From Xanthobacter oligotrophicus (lineage in GTDB: Bacteria; Pseudomonadota; Alphaproteobacteria; Rhizobiales; Xanthobacteraceae), in assembly GCF_008364685.1 (NCBI RefSeq), contig NZ_VTTL01000014.1, forward strand, positions 1 to 64,000: a stretch of 64,000 bases of DNA. Reading direction: 5' to 3'. Numbering within the stretch: position 1 is the stretch's first letter; each line of letters opens with the position of its first letter. A program made the translations under genes and the position numbers. Shown one piece after another: positions 9,501-34,032 of the stretch. The notes under the pieces were generated by a model, which was given only the letters and a program-made list of their open reading frames with translations, was not told the DNA's origin and made no database searches.

Positions 9501-12500
9501 TCCTCGATCTCGTAGCAGTAGAAATTGGCGCCGTTGACGATGATCAGCTCTTTCTCGCGGCCGGTGAGGGCGAGGTTGCCGTCGCGGATGAAGCCGAGGT
9601 CGCCGCTGTTAAACCAGCCGTCGCCCACGAAGGCCTCGGCGTTGGCGGCGGCGTTGCGCAGATAGCCGGGGGTGATCACGCCGCCCTTGATCTGGAACCG
9701 CCCGATGACGCCCTCCGGCACCAGCGCGCCGGCGCTGTCCACGATGCGGATGGCCACCCCCGGCACCGGCGGGCCGAGCCTGATGAAGCTCACCGCCTCG
9801 GGCACGTCCGCCGCAACCGGCCGCAACCGGCCGCCGAGGGAGCCCTTGTGGATCCAGTGCACCGAGCGGGCGGGGTCAAAGCCGGTCTCGTAGGTCATGC
9901 AGGTGCAGGCCTCGGCCATGCCGAAGGCCGGCTGCATCACCTCCGGCCGGATGCCGAAGGGCGCCGCGAGGGCGAGGAATTCGGCGATCACCGGCAGTGT
10001 CGCCTGCTCCCCCGCATTCATGAGGGTCCGCACATGACCGAGCGCGAAGCGGCGGCCGGGGTCTTGCCGCAGTGCGTCCGACACCAGCTTGAAGCCGAAA
10101 TTCGGCGACCAGCTGCGGGTCACGCGGTGGCGGTCCATCAGGTCGAGCCACAGCAGCGGATCGGTCAGCACCGCCGCCGTCTCCACCTGGATCTGGGCGC
10201 ACCCCAGATACACGTCGCGCAGGTGCCAGGTCAGCATGGGCACCACATGGTCCATGGGCAGCCAGTTCAGCGCCACGTCGTCGGCACCGTAGCCGTTAAC
10301 GCGCACCGTGGCATGGATGTGCGCCACCACCCCGCCATGGGTGATCTGGATGCATTTCGGCGTGCCGGTGCTGCCGGAGCTGAGCTGGAGGAACAGCACG
10401 TCCTCCGGCGCCCCCGCATGCACCGTTTCGAGGGGCGCGTGGTCCGTGAGTTGTTCCAGCGCCAGCACATGGGGCGCGGCATCGGCAAAGCGCGCCAGCC
10501 CCGCAAGCGGCGCCGCTAGGGCGGCCGGCGCCAGCACCACCGGGCGCCCCAGCAATTCCCAGGCATTGATAAGCTTGGCCACCAGCGCGGTGCGTTCCGC
10601 GAAGGTGGCGCTCACCGCCACCGTCACCGGCTGCACCCCGGCCAGCACGCAACCCCAGAAGGTCGGCAGGTGCGCCCGCAGGTCCGGCACCTGCAGGATG
10701 GCGGTGTCGCCGGGCTCAAGCCCCGCCGCCCTGAGCCCGCCGGCGATGCGCCGCGCCTCCTCGAACAGCGCTACATAAGTCAGCTGCCGGGAAGGTCCCG
10801 AGCCGTGGAACAGGATGCCCTTGTCGCCGGCCCGCTCCGCCGTGCGCAGCAGGGCGTCGGTGAGGGTGCGGGGAGCGTCGGCCGGCAAGTCCAGAGGTCC
10901 GCCATCCGCCAGCGCCCACGGGCCTTCGGGGGCGGGCGGCGACTCTGGCAGGGCAGTCGCGGAGGGCGGGAGCAGCGCCACCGGCGGCAGCGTGACGAAT
11001 GCCGGCTCCGGCGCCAGCGTATGCACCACCACGGCGGCTTCCGCGATACCGTCCATATGTTCCAGCCGCTGGCGCCACAGCGCGGCGGCAAAGGCATCGG
11101 GCACCGGCAGGCGGGCCAGCGCCGCGTCGTCCACCGCCCCGGCCTCGGTGAGCGGCAGGGCCGCCACGGCAACGAAGGCCGCCGGCCGCTGCCACAGCGG
11201 CAGCACGCTGGCAGAATAAGGCGCCCATGCCTCCGGCGTCGCATGGCCCTGCGGCGCGATGTAAGCAACGAGGCGGGGTGCGCCCGCCGTATCCACCCGT
11301 TCCAGAACCCGGCATTCGGCGATGCCGGCCTGCCCGCGCAGCTCCGCCTCGATGGCGGCGAGGCTGAAGCGCAGGCCGCCCGCCTCCACGCGACGCCCGC
11401 CATCGAGCCGGCGCTCGAAGCGGCCATCGGCGCGCTGCCGTGCCCGCGCGCCCGGCATCACCTCCGGCAGTCCCGGCGCGGGGGTCACCGCGAGATTGCC
11501 CACACCGCCCAGCGGCACCGGCTGACCATGGCGATCGAGGATGCGCAGGGGCGCACCCGTCAGCGGCGCACCCTCGCCCACCGGCTGCGCCAGCACCGGG
11601 CCGCCGGCTTCGGCGACCTGCCACAGGGTGAAGGTATCGGCCCCCGCCGGGCCGGCGATACCGGGGGGCGGATCGCCGTCGAGGAACAGCAGCCGCAGCG
11701 CGGTTTCGTCCAGCAGCGGCAGGGCGGCGGCCGGCAGCAGCGCGCACGTTGCTCCCGTGGCGTGCGCAAGCGCCGCCAGCGCGGCCGGCTCACGCTCCAC
11801 CGGCGCCAGCGCCACCTTCGCGCCAACCGTCAGCGGCCAGAACAGGCTGGTGACGGCCGATATATCGTGGAGGGAGGCAGCGCAGAGGCTGACATCGCCA
11901 GCCCCGAGCCGGAACGCCTGCCGCAGCCACGCCAACCGCTCCGCCACCGCCCGCTCCGGCACGGCGAGGAGCGCCCGTTCCGGCGCGATCAGGGCAAAGG
12001 CGGATGTGTCGGCGGAGGCGGTACCAGCCTTTGCAAGATCTCCCGCTGCGAGACCTTCCGCCGCGAGACTTGCCTCAACCAGACTTGCCTCTGTGCCCCC
12101 CTCCTGCGTCAGCACGAACCGGGCCGATGCCCGCAAGCGGTCGAGCCGCGCCGGCGCATCCTCCGGTTCCAGCGGCAGGAAAGCGCAGCCGGCCTTCAGG
12201 ATGCCGATGAGGCCGGCGACAAGCGCGGGGCCGCGCGCAAGGGCGAGCCCCACCCCATTCCCCGGCCTTGCGCCGCACGCACGCAGGGCCTGCTCCCACT
12301 CCGTCGCGCGGGCGTTCAGTTCGCTATAGGTCAGCCCGTCGCTGCCATCGGACACCGCCGGGGCGTCGGGAGTCAGCCCCGCCTGGCGCTCGAACAGCGC
12401 CACGAAGCCCTCGGCCCGGGCGACGGCACGGCCTTTCCCTTCCGCCATCAGCCGCGCCAGCAAAGCGCGCTTCTGGGCGGCGGAAAGGCCGGTGCCGGCC

Positions 12501-12532
12501 CCAGCGGGGCCATCGTCCCGGGCGATGCTCAT
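6551..12532 (-). CDS. Terminal NRPS-like protein: A0-A-KR-PCP-TE
   Basis: A 1993-residue protein. Approximate order: a degenerate adenylation domain (30-530) lacking A3, A5 and the A10 lysine; a second AMP-forming ligase domain (about 590-1110) with SSGSTGTPK near 725 and KTTSGKIQR near 1090; a ketoreductase (about 1150-1530) with YLVTGGTGGIG and a Ser-Tyr-Asn set (LWSS, AYAAAN); a short A10-like remnant (LPRSADGTLD, near 1611); a PCP (GGHSL, near 1667); and a type I thioesterase (AWSSGG near 1803, His in GNHM near 1961). The second ligase lacks the A4 Asp expected for amino acids (NWLPMDHV instead). With a KR next to it, the layout resembles keto-acid-selecting modules such as those of cereulide and valinomycin. 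Its substrate is therefore probably an alpha-keto acid reduced to a hydroxy acid. The TE releases the product. The start overlaps a repeat ladder (12530-12574). Confidence 0.9.
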   Translation of the reverse strand: MSIARDDGPAGAGTGLSAAQKRALLARLMAEGKGRAVARAEGFVALFERQAGLTPDAPAVSDGSDGLTYSELNARATEWEQALRACGARPGNGVGLALARGPALVAGLIGILKAGCAFLPLEPEDAPARLDRLRASARFVLTQEGGTEASLVEASLAAEGLAAGDLAKAGTASADTSAFALIAPERALLAVPERAVAERLAWLRQAFRLGAGDVSLCAASLHDISAVTSLFWPLTVGAKVALAPVEREPAALAALAHATGATCALLPAAALPLLDETALRLLFLDGDPPPGIAGPAGADTFTLWQVAEAGGPVLAQPVGEGAPLTGAPLRILDRHGQPVPLGGVGNLAVTPAPGLPEVMPGARARQRADGRFERRLDGGRRVEAGGLRFSLAAIEAELRGQAGIAECRVLERVDTAGAPRLVAYIAPQGHATPEAWAPYSASVLPLWQRPAAFVAVAALPLTEAGAVDDAALARLPVPDAFAAALWRQRLEHMDGIAEAAVVVHTLAPEPAFVTLPPVALLPPSATALPESPPAPEGPWALADGGPLDLPADAPRTLTDALLRTAERAGDKGILFHGSGPSRQLTYVALFEEARRIAGGLRAAGLEPGDTAILQVPDLRAHLPTFWGCVLAGVQPVTVAVSATFAERTALVAKLINAWELLGRPVVLAPAALAAPLAGLARFADAAPHVLALEQLTDHAPLETVHAGAPEDVLFLQLSSGSTGTPKCIQITHGGVVAHIHATVRVNGYGADDVALNWLPMDHVVPMLTWHLRDVYLGCAQIQVETAAVLTDPLLWLDLMDRHRVTRSWSPNFGFKLVSDALRQDPGRRFALGHVRTLMNAGEQATLPVIAEFLALAAPFGIRPEVMQPAFGMAEACTCMTYETGFDPARSVHWIHKGSLGGRLRPVAADVPEAVSFIRLGPPVPGVAIRIVDSAGALVPEGVIGRFQIKGGVITPGYLRNAAANAEAFVGDGWFNSGDLGFIRDGNLALTGREKELIIVNGANFYCYEIEDLVNAVDGVQPTFAAACAVPDAATGSEALALFFSPRPEADAPAVADAIRAAVTGRLGIAPAHVTAIPQPDFPKTTSGKIQRMQLRAGLMAQLAQGAGARTVPAWFHAEAWVRRELDAEPAPPRGVVLLGGPDALAAALVQALEREGVPVVSAGAEACGAVPAALGEAGAEHGARADMVVDLRPLVPAPAGETLDAFRTRAGSELAATFALLQQMGREGRPVTLTLVTRGGAGSGEGIDPARAALRGLLRTAAQEMPGLSCRQIDVGGLDAAPDLMARLAPEIRAPDGEAEVALRPAGRFVPRLEAVDPSRSPRDPALRLKTGGRYLVTGGTGGIGRALVKHLAARCRAKLLVVGRSAAGGERDSPDLLTRAVDVTDADALEAAVVEAEARFGGPLDGAFHLAGIAPAGALAQETAEGLAAAFAPKAVGARVVVEAMGRRPGGFVVLWSSVNAIFGGAEAGAYAAANAALAGMAGEGTRVLCLHWSRWQDLGMSAPAGGDSGAAEFAAARGFRTLPVEDALASFEAALALGTSPLSIGLDGASPFVRPRVRQPVRPLHGLAGFVVPRPGAVPTAPANDDVADRFGTPIPCPLRVLDALPRSADGTLDTEALSRHDGTALAVEGGQDGVEAQLATIWSALLKRPAIAPDDNFFTSGGHSLVAAGLVHRVREAFGMDLPLRILFEAPTLRGMARWIAANASAEADRRPLPDCLVPVQPEGGRPPLFCVHPAGGSPWCYLFLADHLGRDQPLYGFQAPGLIDDTPPLSTVEEMARLYVEAMRLRQPAGPYHVAAWSSGGPVVFEMARLLEEGGECVATLAFLDCAVMETENFVRSRDPLRHVKALWRMGTFVTQVRLPRSYGDLAALARLIGLSLPASFRDLRLDRAFWTGVGRSLRIFNLNTTMGYRYCPSRIAAGAVLFRAGSSQGADDPLEAELRTHVAGGVVRVDLPGNHMSIILDPEGAAALAARLKPFLDGEAGARKGEGV

Positions 12533-12574
12533 GCGGCCTGCCTCATGGCGCCTGTCTCATAAAACCTGTCTCAT
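12529..12574 (-). repeat. Three 14-bp tandem repeats forming a ladder of ATGA overlaps
   Basis: Between the PKS3 stop and the start of the terminal synthetase, a 14-bp unit (ATGAGACAGG plus 4 nt) occurs three times, at minus-strand ATGs 12574, 12560 and 12546, followed by the true ATG at 12532. Because 14 is one less than 15, each ATG opens a five-codon frame (MRQVL, MRQAP, MRQAA) whose TGA overlaps the next ATG. The PKS3 stop overlaps the first ATG in the same way. Each unit carries an ACAGG or GCAGG that could act as a weak ribosome binding site. The result is four consecutive stop/start couplings. Confidence 0.85.
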
Positions 12575-15500
12575 GGTGTGTCGCCGACGCCCTCGTCCAT
12601 CATCTCGCGCAAGAGCGCATCCACCTCGGCGTCGCTGAGGTTTTCGATCTGCTGGAGCGTCTGCGCCAGCGCATCTCCCCCATCCGGCGCGGCCGACGCC
12701 AAGGGCAGCCGCGACACCGGCAGGTCGGGGGCCTCCACCATGGCCGCGAGCACCGCCGCGAACTGGCGCTCCAGCTGCTCCACGCTGGCGGCGTCGAACA
12801 GGTCGGCGTTGTAGATGAAGGAGGTGGAGAGGCCCTGGTCGGTCTCCCAGACATGCACCTCCAGGTCGAAGCGCACGGTGCCGTTGTCGAGGTCCCACAC
12901 CGGTCCGATCTTCAGATCCCGCGCATCGAGGTCGGGCTTCGGCACGCCGCGCTGGAGCACGAGGATCACGTCGCAGAGGGGATTGCGGCCGCTCTGGCGC
13001 TCCGGCTTCAGCTCCTCCACCAGCTTCTCGAACGGCACGTCCTGGTGGGCAAGGCCGCCGCGCACGGTCTCCGCCTCGCGGGCGAGGGCCGCGCGCACGG
13101 TGGGGTCGCCCGAAAGATCGCCGCGGAACACCACCATGTTGGCGAAGAAACCGATGAGCCCCTCGATCTCCGGCCGGTCGCGATTGGCCACCAGCGAGCC
13201 CACGACAATATCCTGCGCCTCGGTGAGGCGGTGCAGCAGGATCCGGAAGCCGGCCAAAAGCGTGGCGAACAGGCCCGCCCCGGCGCTGCGGCCCAGCGCT
13301 TTGAGGCCATCCGCCAGCTCCTTCGGTAGCATCACCGTGAAGGCGCCGCCGCGGTGCATGACGGCGCTGGTGCGCGGCCGGTCGGTGGGCAGGTCCAGCA
13401 CCGGCAAGGGCGCCGCGAGCTGCCCGCGCCAATAGTCCAGCTCCGCCGCAAGGCGCGGCCCGCTGAGCCAGTCGCGCTGCCACACGGAAAAGTCGGTGTA
13501 TTGCACCGGCAGCTCGGGCAGGGGAGTGGCCTCGCCCCGGGAGAAGGCCCGGTAGAGCGCCCCCAGCTCCTGGATGAACACCACCGCCGACCAACCGTCG
13601 GTGACGATGTGGTGGATGGCGACGATGGCCCGCTGCAGCTCAGCGCCCAGCTTCAGCACCGTGAGCTTGAACAGCGGCCCTTCGGCGAGATCGAAGGTGC
13701 GGCGGGATTCCTCCTCCACCCGGCGCGCCATCTGGCGCTCGCGCTCCGCCTCGTTCAGACCGGAGAGATCCACCCACTCCAGCGGCAGCGCAAGATCATC
13801 GCGGATGCGCTGCACCGGCGCGCCGTCCACCTCCGGGAAAGAGGTGCGCAGCGCACCGTGGCGGCGGACGATCTCCGCCACGGCGCGGCCAAAGGCGTCG
13901 GGCTCGAACGGCCCTTCCAGGAACAGGGAGAAGGTGACGGTGTAGAAGGCCGACCCCGGATCAAGCCGCGACAGGAACCACAGGCGCTGCTGCGCGAACG
14001 AGGCCGGCGCCTCGGCCAGGTGAAGCGGCACGATGCCGGCGGGTGGCGCCGCGCCCTCCCCCGCCACCGGCGCGATCTTGCCGGAGGCCACCGCCACCAG
14101 CTGGGCGAGGCTGCCCGCCTCCATCATCTCTGCCACCGGCAGGTCGATCTCCAGCTCGGAACGGATGCGGTTGCGCAGCTGGATGCTGACGAGGGAATCC
14201 AGCCCCAATTCCTGCAGCGGCTGGGTCTCGGACAGCACCTCCCCACCCTCCAGCCGCAGCAGGCGGCCGACGACGCCGCGCAGGTAATCCAGCAGCAGGC
14301 CGTCGCGGCGGGCGGCATCGGCGCTGCGCAGGGCGGTGCGCAAAACGGCGAAGGTTTCCGCGGCAGCGGCCGCCTGCTCCAGCTCCCGCTCCACATGGGC
14401 GAGCACCGAGAGGCGGCGCGGCAAGCCCTCGAAATAAAGCCGCCAGTCGAAGGGGGCGACGCCCACCTCGGCGGCGCTCTCCCGCATCAGCTGGCCGAGG
14501 ATCGTCAGCCCCTTCAGCGGCGGGATGCTGCCGCCATAGGCAAGGCTGGCGGCCACCGCGCCGCCGGCGGTCATGCCGGTGTCCTGCCAGCCGCCCCAGT
14601 TGATGGCGAGGGCGGGCAGGCCCTTGGCACGACGGGCGTGGGCCAGCCGGTCGAGGAAGGCGTTTGCGGCGGCATAATTGGCCTGCCCCGGCGCGCCGAG
14701 CACGGAGCCGAGGGAGGAGAACATCACGAACAGGTCCAGCGGGCGATGCGCCGTGGCCCGGTGCAAAGCGAAGGCGCCGCGCACCTTGGCGGCGAACACG
14801 CTTGAAAGCCGCGCCGGATCGAGCGCGGTGAGAACGCCGTCATCCAGCACCCCGGCGGCATGAATGACGCCGCGCAGCGCCGGCATGCCGGCATCCAAGG
14901 CGGCGAGCACTTGCGCGAGCGCGGCCTCGTCCCCCACGTCGGCGGCAAACACCTCCACCCGTGCCCCGGCGGCCCGCAGCGCCGCGATGGCAGCCTCGGC
15001 CTCCCGGTCCGGCGGGCGGCGGCCGACGAGGGCGAGATTGCGGGCGCCGCGCTCCACCATCCAGCCCGCCACCAGCCGGCCGATGCCGCCGAAAGCGCCG
15101 GTGACCAGATAGGTGGCGTCGGCGGCAAAATCGCCCCGGCGGGCGCCTGCGGCAGGCGTCGCCAGCACCAGCTTGCCGGTGTGCCGCGCCTTCTGCATGG
15201 CCGCCATGGCGTCGAGCGCGTCCTCCACCCCATAGACGGTGGTGACGGGCTGGCCCAGCGCGCCGGAGGACATCAGCTCCAGCGCCTCGGCGAGCAGCGC
15301 GCGCACCAGCTCGGGTTCTTCCACGGCGGTGATGTCGAAATTGACGATGGAATAGGAGATGTCGCCCCGCGCCGCGCGGGCCTCGTCCACGCTCCAGATG
15401 TCGCGCTTGCCGATCTCGATGAAATGCCCGCCCGGCGTCACCACCGAGAGGCTGGCGGGAATGGCTTCGCCACCGAGGCTGTTGAGCACCATGTCCACGC

Positions 15501-18500
15501 CGCGCCCGCCGGTCAGCCGCATGATTTCGTCGGCGAAGGCAGTGTCGCGCGAGTTCATGACGTGGGTGACACCCAGCGCGCGCAGGAAATCGTGCTTGTG
15601 GGGGCTGGCGGTGGCGAAGATCTCCGCGCCCACCATCTGCGCGACGCGAATGGCGGCGATGCCCACACCCCCCGAGGCGGAATGGATCAGCACCCTGTCC
15701 CCGGCCTTGATGCCGGCGAGGTGGTGAAGCCCGTACCAGGTGGTGAGATAGACGATGGGCAGGCCCGCCGCCTCCACCACCGGCATGCCCTGCGGCACCT
15801 TGAAGACCACCGCCGCCGGCAGGGTGACGTGGCTGGCGAAGGTGCCGAAATGCATGGCGACCACCTCGTCGCCGGGCGCAAGGCCGGTGACGCCCGGCCC
15901 CACCCGCAGCACCCGCCCGGAGCACTCGCCGCCGAACGGGCCGGCCTCGCCGGGATAAAGGCCCATGGCGTTGAGCACGTCGCGGAAGTTGAGGCCCATG
16001 CCCAGCACTTCCAGCTCCACCTCCCCGGCCTGCGGGCGTCGGCGGGCATGGGGCACCACCAGCAGCCGGTCGAGGCCGCCCTCGGGCGTCCGGTCGATGC
16101 GATAGGGGGTATCGGGGATCTCCAGCCGGTTCTGCGCCGCCGTGCTCTGGTGGCGCTTCAACCGCGCCACGAAGCGGGCGCCGGCACGATAGGCCACCTG
16201 CTGCTCGCCATCGCCGCCGGTGAGCTCGGCGGCGATGGTCTCCGCTTCATCCGCCGCAGCTTCGGGAGCAAGGTCGAGGACGGTGGCGGGCAGGTCGGGA
16301 TATTCGTGCCACACGGTGCGCACCAGGCCCCAGAGCGGGGCGGCGGCCAGGCCCTCATCGGCCGGCGCCTCCTCCGGCACGACGCCGCCCTGGGCGCCAC
16401 GCGTGAGCACGACCAGCGGCAGATCGCTTGTGCGGCCGGCGGCGATCATGGCCTGCACGAGGGCCAGGAGGTCGGCGCCGGCGCGCTCCGCCGCTTCGGG
16501 GATATCGGCATCACTTGAAGCGAGCGCGCGCAGGTCCAGAGCGCGCAGATCCACAAGGCCGGCAACGGTGCCGGTGGCGAGAAGGTCCGGCAGGCGTCCC
16601 ACCTCCCCCGCCGGCAGAAGCAGCGCGGACCCGCCCAGCACTTCCAGCCGCGCGGCGACGGCGCTCGCCAACCCGTCGCCGCCGACAAGAAGCCACGGCC
16701 CCGCCCCGGGCCCCTCGACGCCCGAAGGCGTTTCGGCGGGCTCCCACGCGAGGTCATAGAGCCAGGTGTCGATGCCGCCGGCATCCTGCGGCAGCACCAC
16801 GTCGCGGGTGACGCGGCGCGACTTCAGCCCCACCGCCTCCGCCGCCACCGCGCCCTGCGCGTCGAACAGGCGCAGCGTCGAGATGTGGTCGGCGACGCCT
16901 TCCCCCTCCCCGCCGTGCAGGCGGGAATGGCTGAAGATGTCGCCCGGCACGACGCCGTGCACGGTGAGGCGGTCGAGGCTCACCGGCAGATAGGTGTCGG
17001 CGTCGTTCATGGCGCCGAAGGCGGCGCCCAGCGCCTGGAAGCAGGCATCCATCAGCGCCGGATGCAGGCGGTAGGTGTCGCTCCCGTCCCGCGCCGCGTC
17101 GGGCAGCACGATATGGGCCAGCGTCTCCCCCTCCCCGGCGGAAAGCGCGGCGATGCCGCGGAAGGCGGGGCCGTAGGCGAGCCCGCGCTTGAGATAATTC
17201 TCATAGACCGCGGCCACCGGCACCGGCGCGTCGCACCGGCTGCGGGCGGCTTCAAGGGTCTCGTCATCGGCGGGCAGGTCGACGTCGTCCGCCGCCGGCT
17301 TCACGGTGCCGGAACAGTGGAGCGTCCACTCTTCCCCCGCCGCATCGCCGCCGAAGATCTCGAAGGCATAAGCCTTTGCAGAAGAGGGCACGAACACCGC
17401 CTGCACGATGCGTTCGCCCGCATCCGGCAGGGTCATTACCTGCTTGAAGGAAATGTCCTCCAGCGTCAGCTCGTCGGTGGCGAACAGGTGCGCGCCGCCG
17501 GCCAGCGCCATCTCCAGATAGCCGGTGGCCGGCAACACCACCGCATCGAACACCCGATGGTCGGTGAGGAAGGCGGGATCGGTGGCGTTCAGCGCCGCCT
17601 CGAACCGCACCTCGCGGGTGCCGGCCTGCCGCAGCCGCTGGCCCAGCAGCGGATGGTCGGCGCCGGTGGCGACGCCGCGCACCTTGCCGCCGGCAGCGCC
17701 GCCGGGCCGGGGCGCGGCCCAGAAGCTGCGGCGTTGGAAGGCATAGCCCGGCAGCCGCAAGCGGCGGCGCGCATAGTCCGCGTCGAACCCGGCCCAGTCG
17801 ATCTCGACGCCGGCCACATGAAGCCGGCCGAGGCTGTCGAGCATGGTGCGCCAGTCGGTGCCGGGCCGGCGCAGGCTCGCCAGCCACTGCCGGCCGTCCG
17901 CGTCAGGCGCCCCATCCAGCGTCTCGCGGCCGAGGGCGCACAGAACCGGGCGCGGCCCGATCTCCACGAACAGGCTTATGCCCCGCGCGGCGGCGGCGCT
18001 GATGCCATCGAGAAAGCGCACCGGCGCCAGCACGTGGCGGCACCAATAGTCGGCGCTCGCCAGCGCGGTGGTCTCCAGCCGGCCGGTGAGATTGGAGAGG
18101 ATGGGAATGTTCGGCGCGCCATAGGCGATGCTTTCCGCCAGCGCGCGGAATGCCGCCATCATGGGCTGCATCAGGGGCGAGTGGAACGCATGGGACGTGG
18201 TGAGCGCCCGCGCCTTCACACCCTTCGCCTCGAAGCCGGCGGCGATGGCCTCCACGGCGGTGCGCCGGCCGGAAATCACCGTGCTGCGCGGGGCGTTGAC
18301 GGCGGCGATGGAGACCTCGGACGCATAAGGCGCCACCGCCGCCGCCACCTCGGCCTCGGCGGCGAAAATGGTCATCATCACCCCGTCGCGGGGCAGCGCC
18401 TGCATGAGGCGGCCGCGGGCGGCGATGAGCTTCAGCCCCTCTTCCAGCGTGAACACGCCGGCGAGCGTCGCGGCGGCATATTCGCCGACGCTGTGGCCCA

Positions 18501-20369
18501 GCATCACCGAGGGCTTCACGCCCCATGAGCGCCACAGGTCCCCCAGCGCATAGCCGAGGCTGAACAGGGCCGGTTGGGTGTAGATGGTCTCGTCGATCAG
18601 CCCCTCGTCGCCGGTTGCGGGAAACAGCACGCTGAGCAGCGGCCGGTCCATGAGCGGCCGGAGGATGGCGTCGCACCGATCCAGCGTGCGGCGGAAGCGC
18701 GGCGAGGCCTCGTACAGCGCGCGGCCCATGCCGGCATATTGGGAGCCCTGGCCGGAGAACAGGAACGCCACCTCGGGCGCCGCCCCTGCCGCCTCGCCGG
18801 ACATGTCCGGCGCGCCGCCATCGGCGAAGGCGGCAAGCTGCACGGCCAGTTCCTCCGCCGCGCGCGCCGTCACAGCCAGCCGGTGCGGAAAGTGCCGCCG
18901 CGCGGTGGCGGCGGTGAAAGCGATATCTCCCAGTTGCCCGGCGCCCGCCTCCGCCACGGCCCCGGCATAGGACCGCGCCAGATCACGCAGGGCGGCCGCG
19001 CTGCGAGCGGAGAGGACGAGGAGATGCTCGGGCCGCTCCACCTGCCGCTCCACCGCCGGCACGGCGGGGGCCTGCTCCAGCACCATGTGCACATTGGTGC
19101 CGCCCATGCCGAAGGAATTCACCCCGGCACGGCGGGGATGGCCTTCCGCTGGCCACCGCGTCAGCTGGTCCACCACCCGGAACGGGGTGGCGGGGAAGTC
19201 GATCTCGGGATTGGGCGTCTCGAAATTCAGGCTTGGCGGGATCACCCCGTGCTTCACCGCCAGCGCCGCCTTGATGAGGCCGGTGATGCCCGCCGCCGAT
19301 TCCAGGTGGCCCACATTGGTCTTCACCGAGCCGATGCCGCACTTGTCGGCGCGCCGTGCCCCCGAACCATAGGCGCGGGTGAGCGCCCGCACCTCTATTG
19401 GGTCGCCAAGCGGCGTGCCGGTGCCGTGGGCCTCCACATAGGAGATGGTGTCCGGCGCAATGCCCGCCTGCGCCAGCGCGGTGGCGATGACGCGAGCCTG
19501 CCCGTCCACGCTGGGGGCGGAGAAGCCCACCTTGTGGTCGCCATCATTGTTGATACCCCAGCCGCGGATCACCGCATGGATGGGATCGCCATCGGCCACC
19601 GCATCCTCCAGCCGCTTCAGCGCCACCACGCCCACGCCGCTGCCGAAGATGGTGCCCCGCGCCTTGGCGTCGAACGCCCGGCAATGGCCATCCGGTGACA
19701 GGATGCTGCCGTCCTCGAACAGATAGCCGCTCTTCAGCGGCAGCTTCACCGTGACGCCGCCCGCCAGCGCCACGTCCGCCTGCAGATTCAAGAGGCTGTC
19801 GCAGGCCATGGCCACGGCGGTGAGCGAGGTGGAGCAGGCGGTCTGCACGCTCACGCTCGGGCCCCTGAGGCCCAGCTTGTAGGAGACGCGGGTGGCCAGA
19901 TAATCCTTGTCGTTGCCCAGCACGGTCTCAAGGCTGCCCACCGAGCCGATCTCCGCGCGCAGGTGCAGCAGGCCGTAGGTGGAGAAGCTGGCGCCGCCGA
20001 ACACCGCGATCTCGCCGGCAAAGCGCTCCGGCACGATGCCGGCGTCTTCCAGCGCCAGCCACGCATGCTCCAGGAACAGGCGCTGCTGCGGGTCCATCAG
20101 CTCCGCCTCGCGGGGGCTGATGCCGAAGAAGGCGGCGTCGAACAGGTCGATGGCGTCGAGATAGGAGCCGGCCTTCACATAATTGGGCTGGCGCAGAACG
20201 GCGGCGGGAATGCCCGCCTCCAGAAGCTCCTCATCGGTGAAGCGCGTGATGCACTCGCGGCCTTCCACCAGCGCGCGCCAGAAGGCGGCGATGTCGCCGC
20301 TGCCGGGAAACCGCCCGCTCATGCCGATGATAGCGATGCCGTCCAAGGGGGCGCTGAGGGACGCGTTGC

Positions 20370-20373
<4 letters not shown>
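12571..20373 (-). CDS. Hybrid PKS3: KS-AT-DH-ER-KR-ACP-C
   Basis: A 2600-residue type I PKS with a C-terminal condensation domain. KS has TACSTS near 180, HGTGT, and NVGHLES. AT has GHSVGE near 627 and HAFH near 729, the signature of malonyl-CoA selection. DH has DHRVFDAVVLP near 939, with the usual Gly of HxxxGxxxxP replaced by Asp, but an intact DACFQ. ER has LIHSASGGVG near 1564. KR has YLVTGAFGGIG near 1759, LDD (B-type) and SSLG...NYAAAN. ACP has LGLDSL near 2060. C has HHIVTDGW near 2259. It extends the azole-bearing chain by one reduced C2 unit, and the C domain then joins that chain to the group held by the next protein. The start overlaps the NRPS stop by ATGA. The C-terminus ends in an acidic helix (LSDAEVDALLREMMDE), probably a docking element. 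Confidence 0.95.
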
Positions 20374-28523
<8,150 letters not shown>

Positions 28524-28526
28524 GGG

Positions 28527-34022
<5,496 letters not shown>

Positions 34023-34032
34023 GGATGAAGCC

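Noticed and set aside
8039-10519. An 826-codon plus-strand open frame over the terminal synthetase
   Set aside because: It is antisense to clear ligase and KR motifs, shows shadow-type composition and has no recognisable domain.
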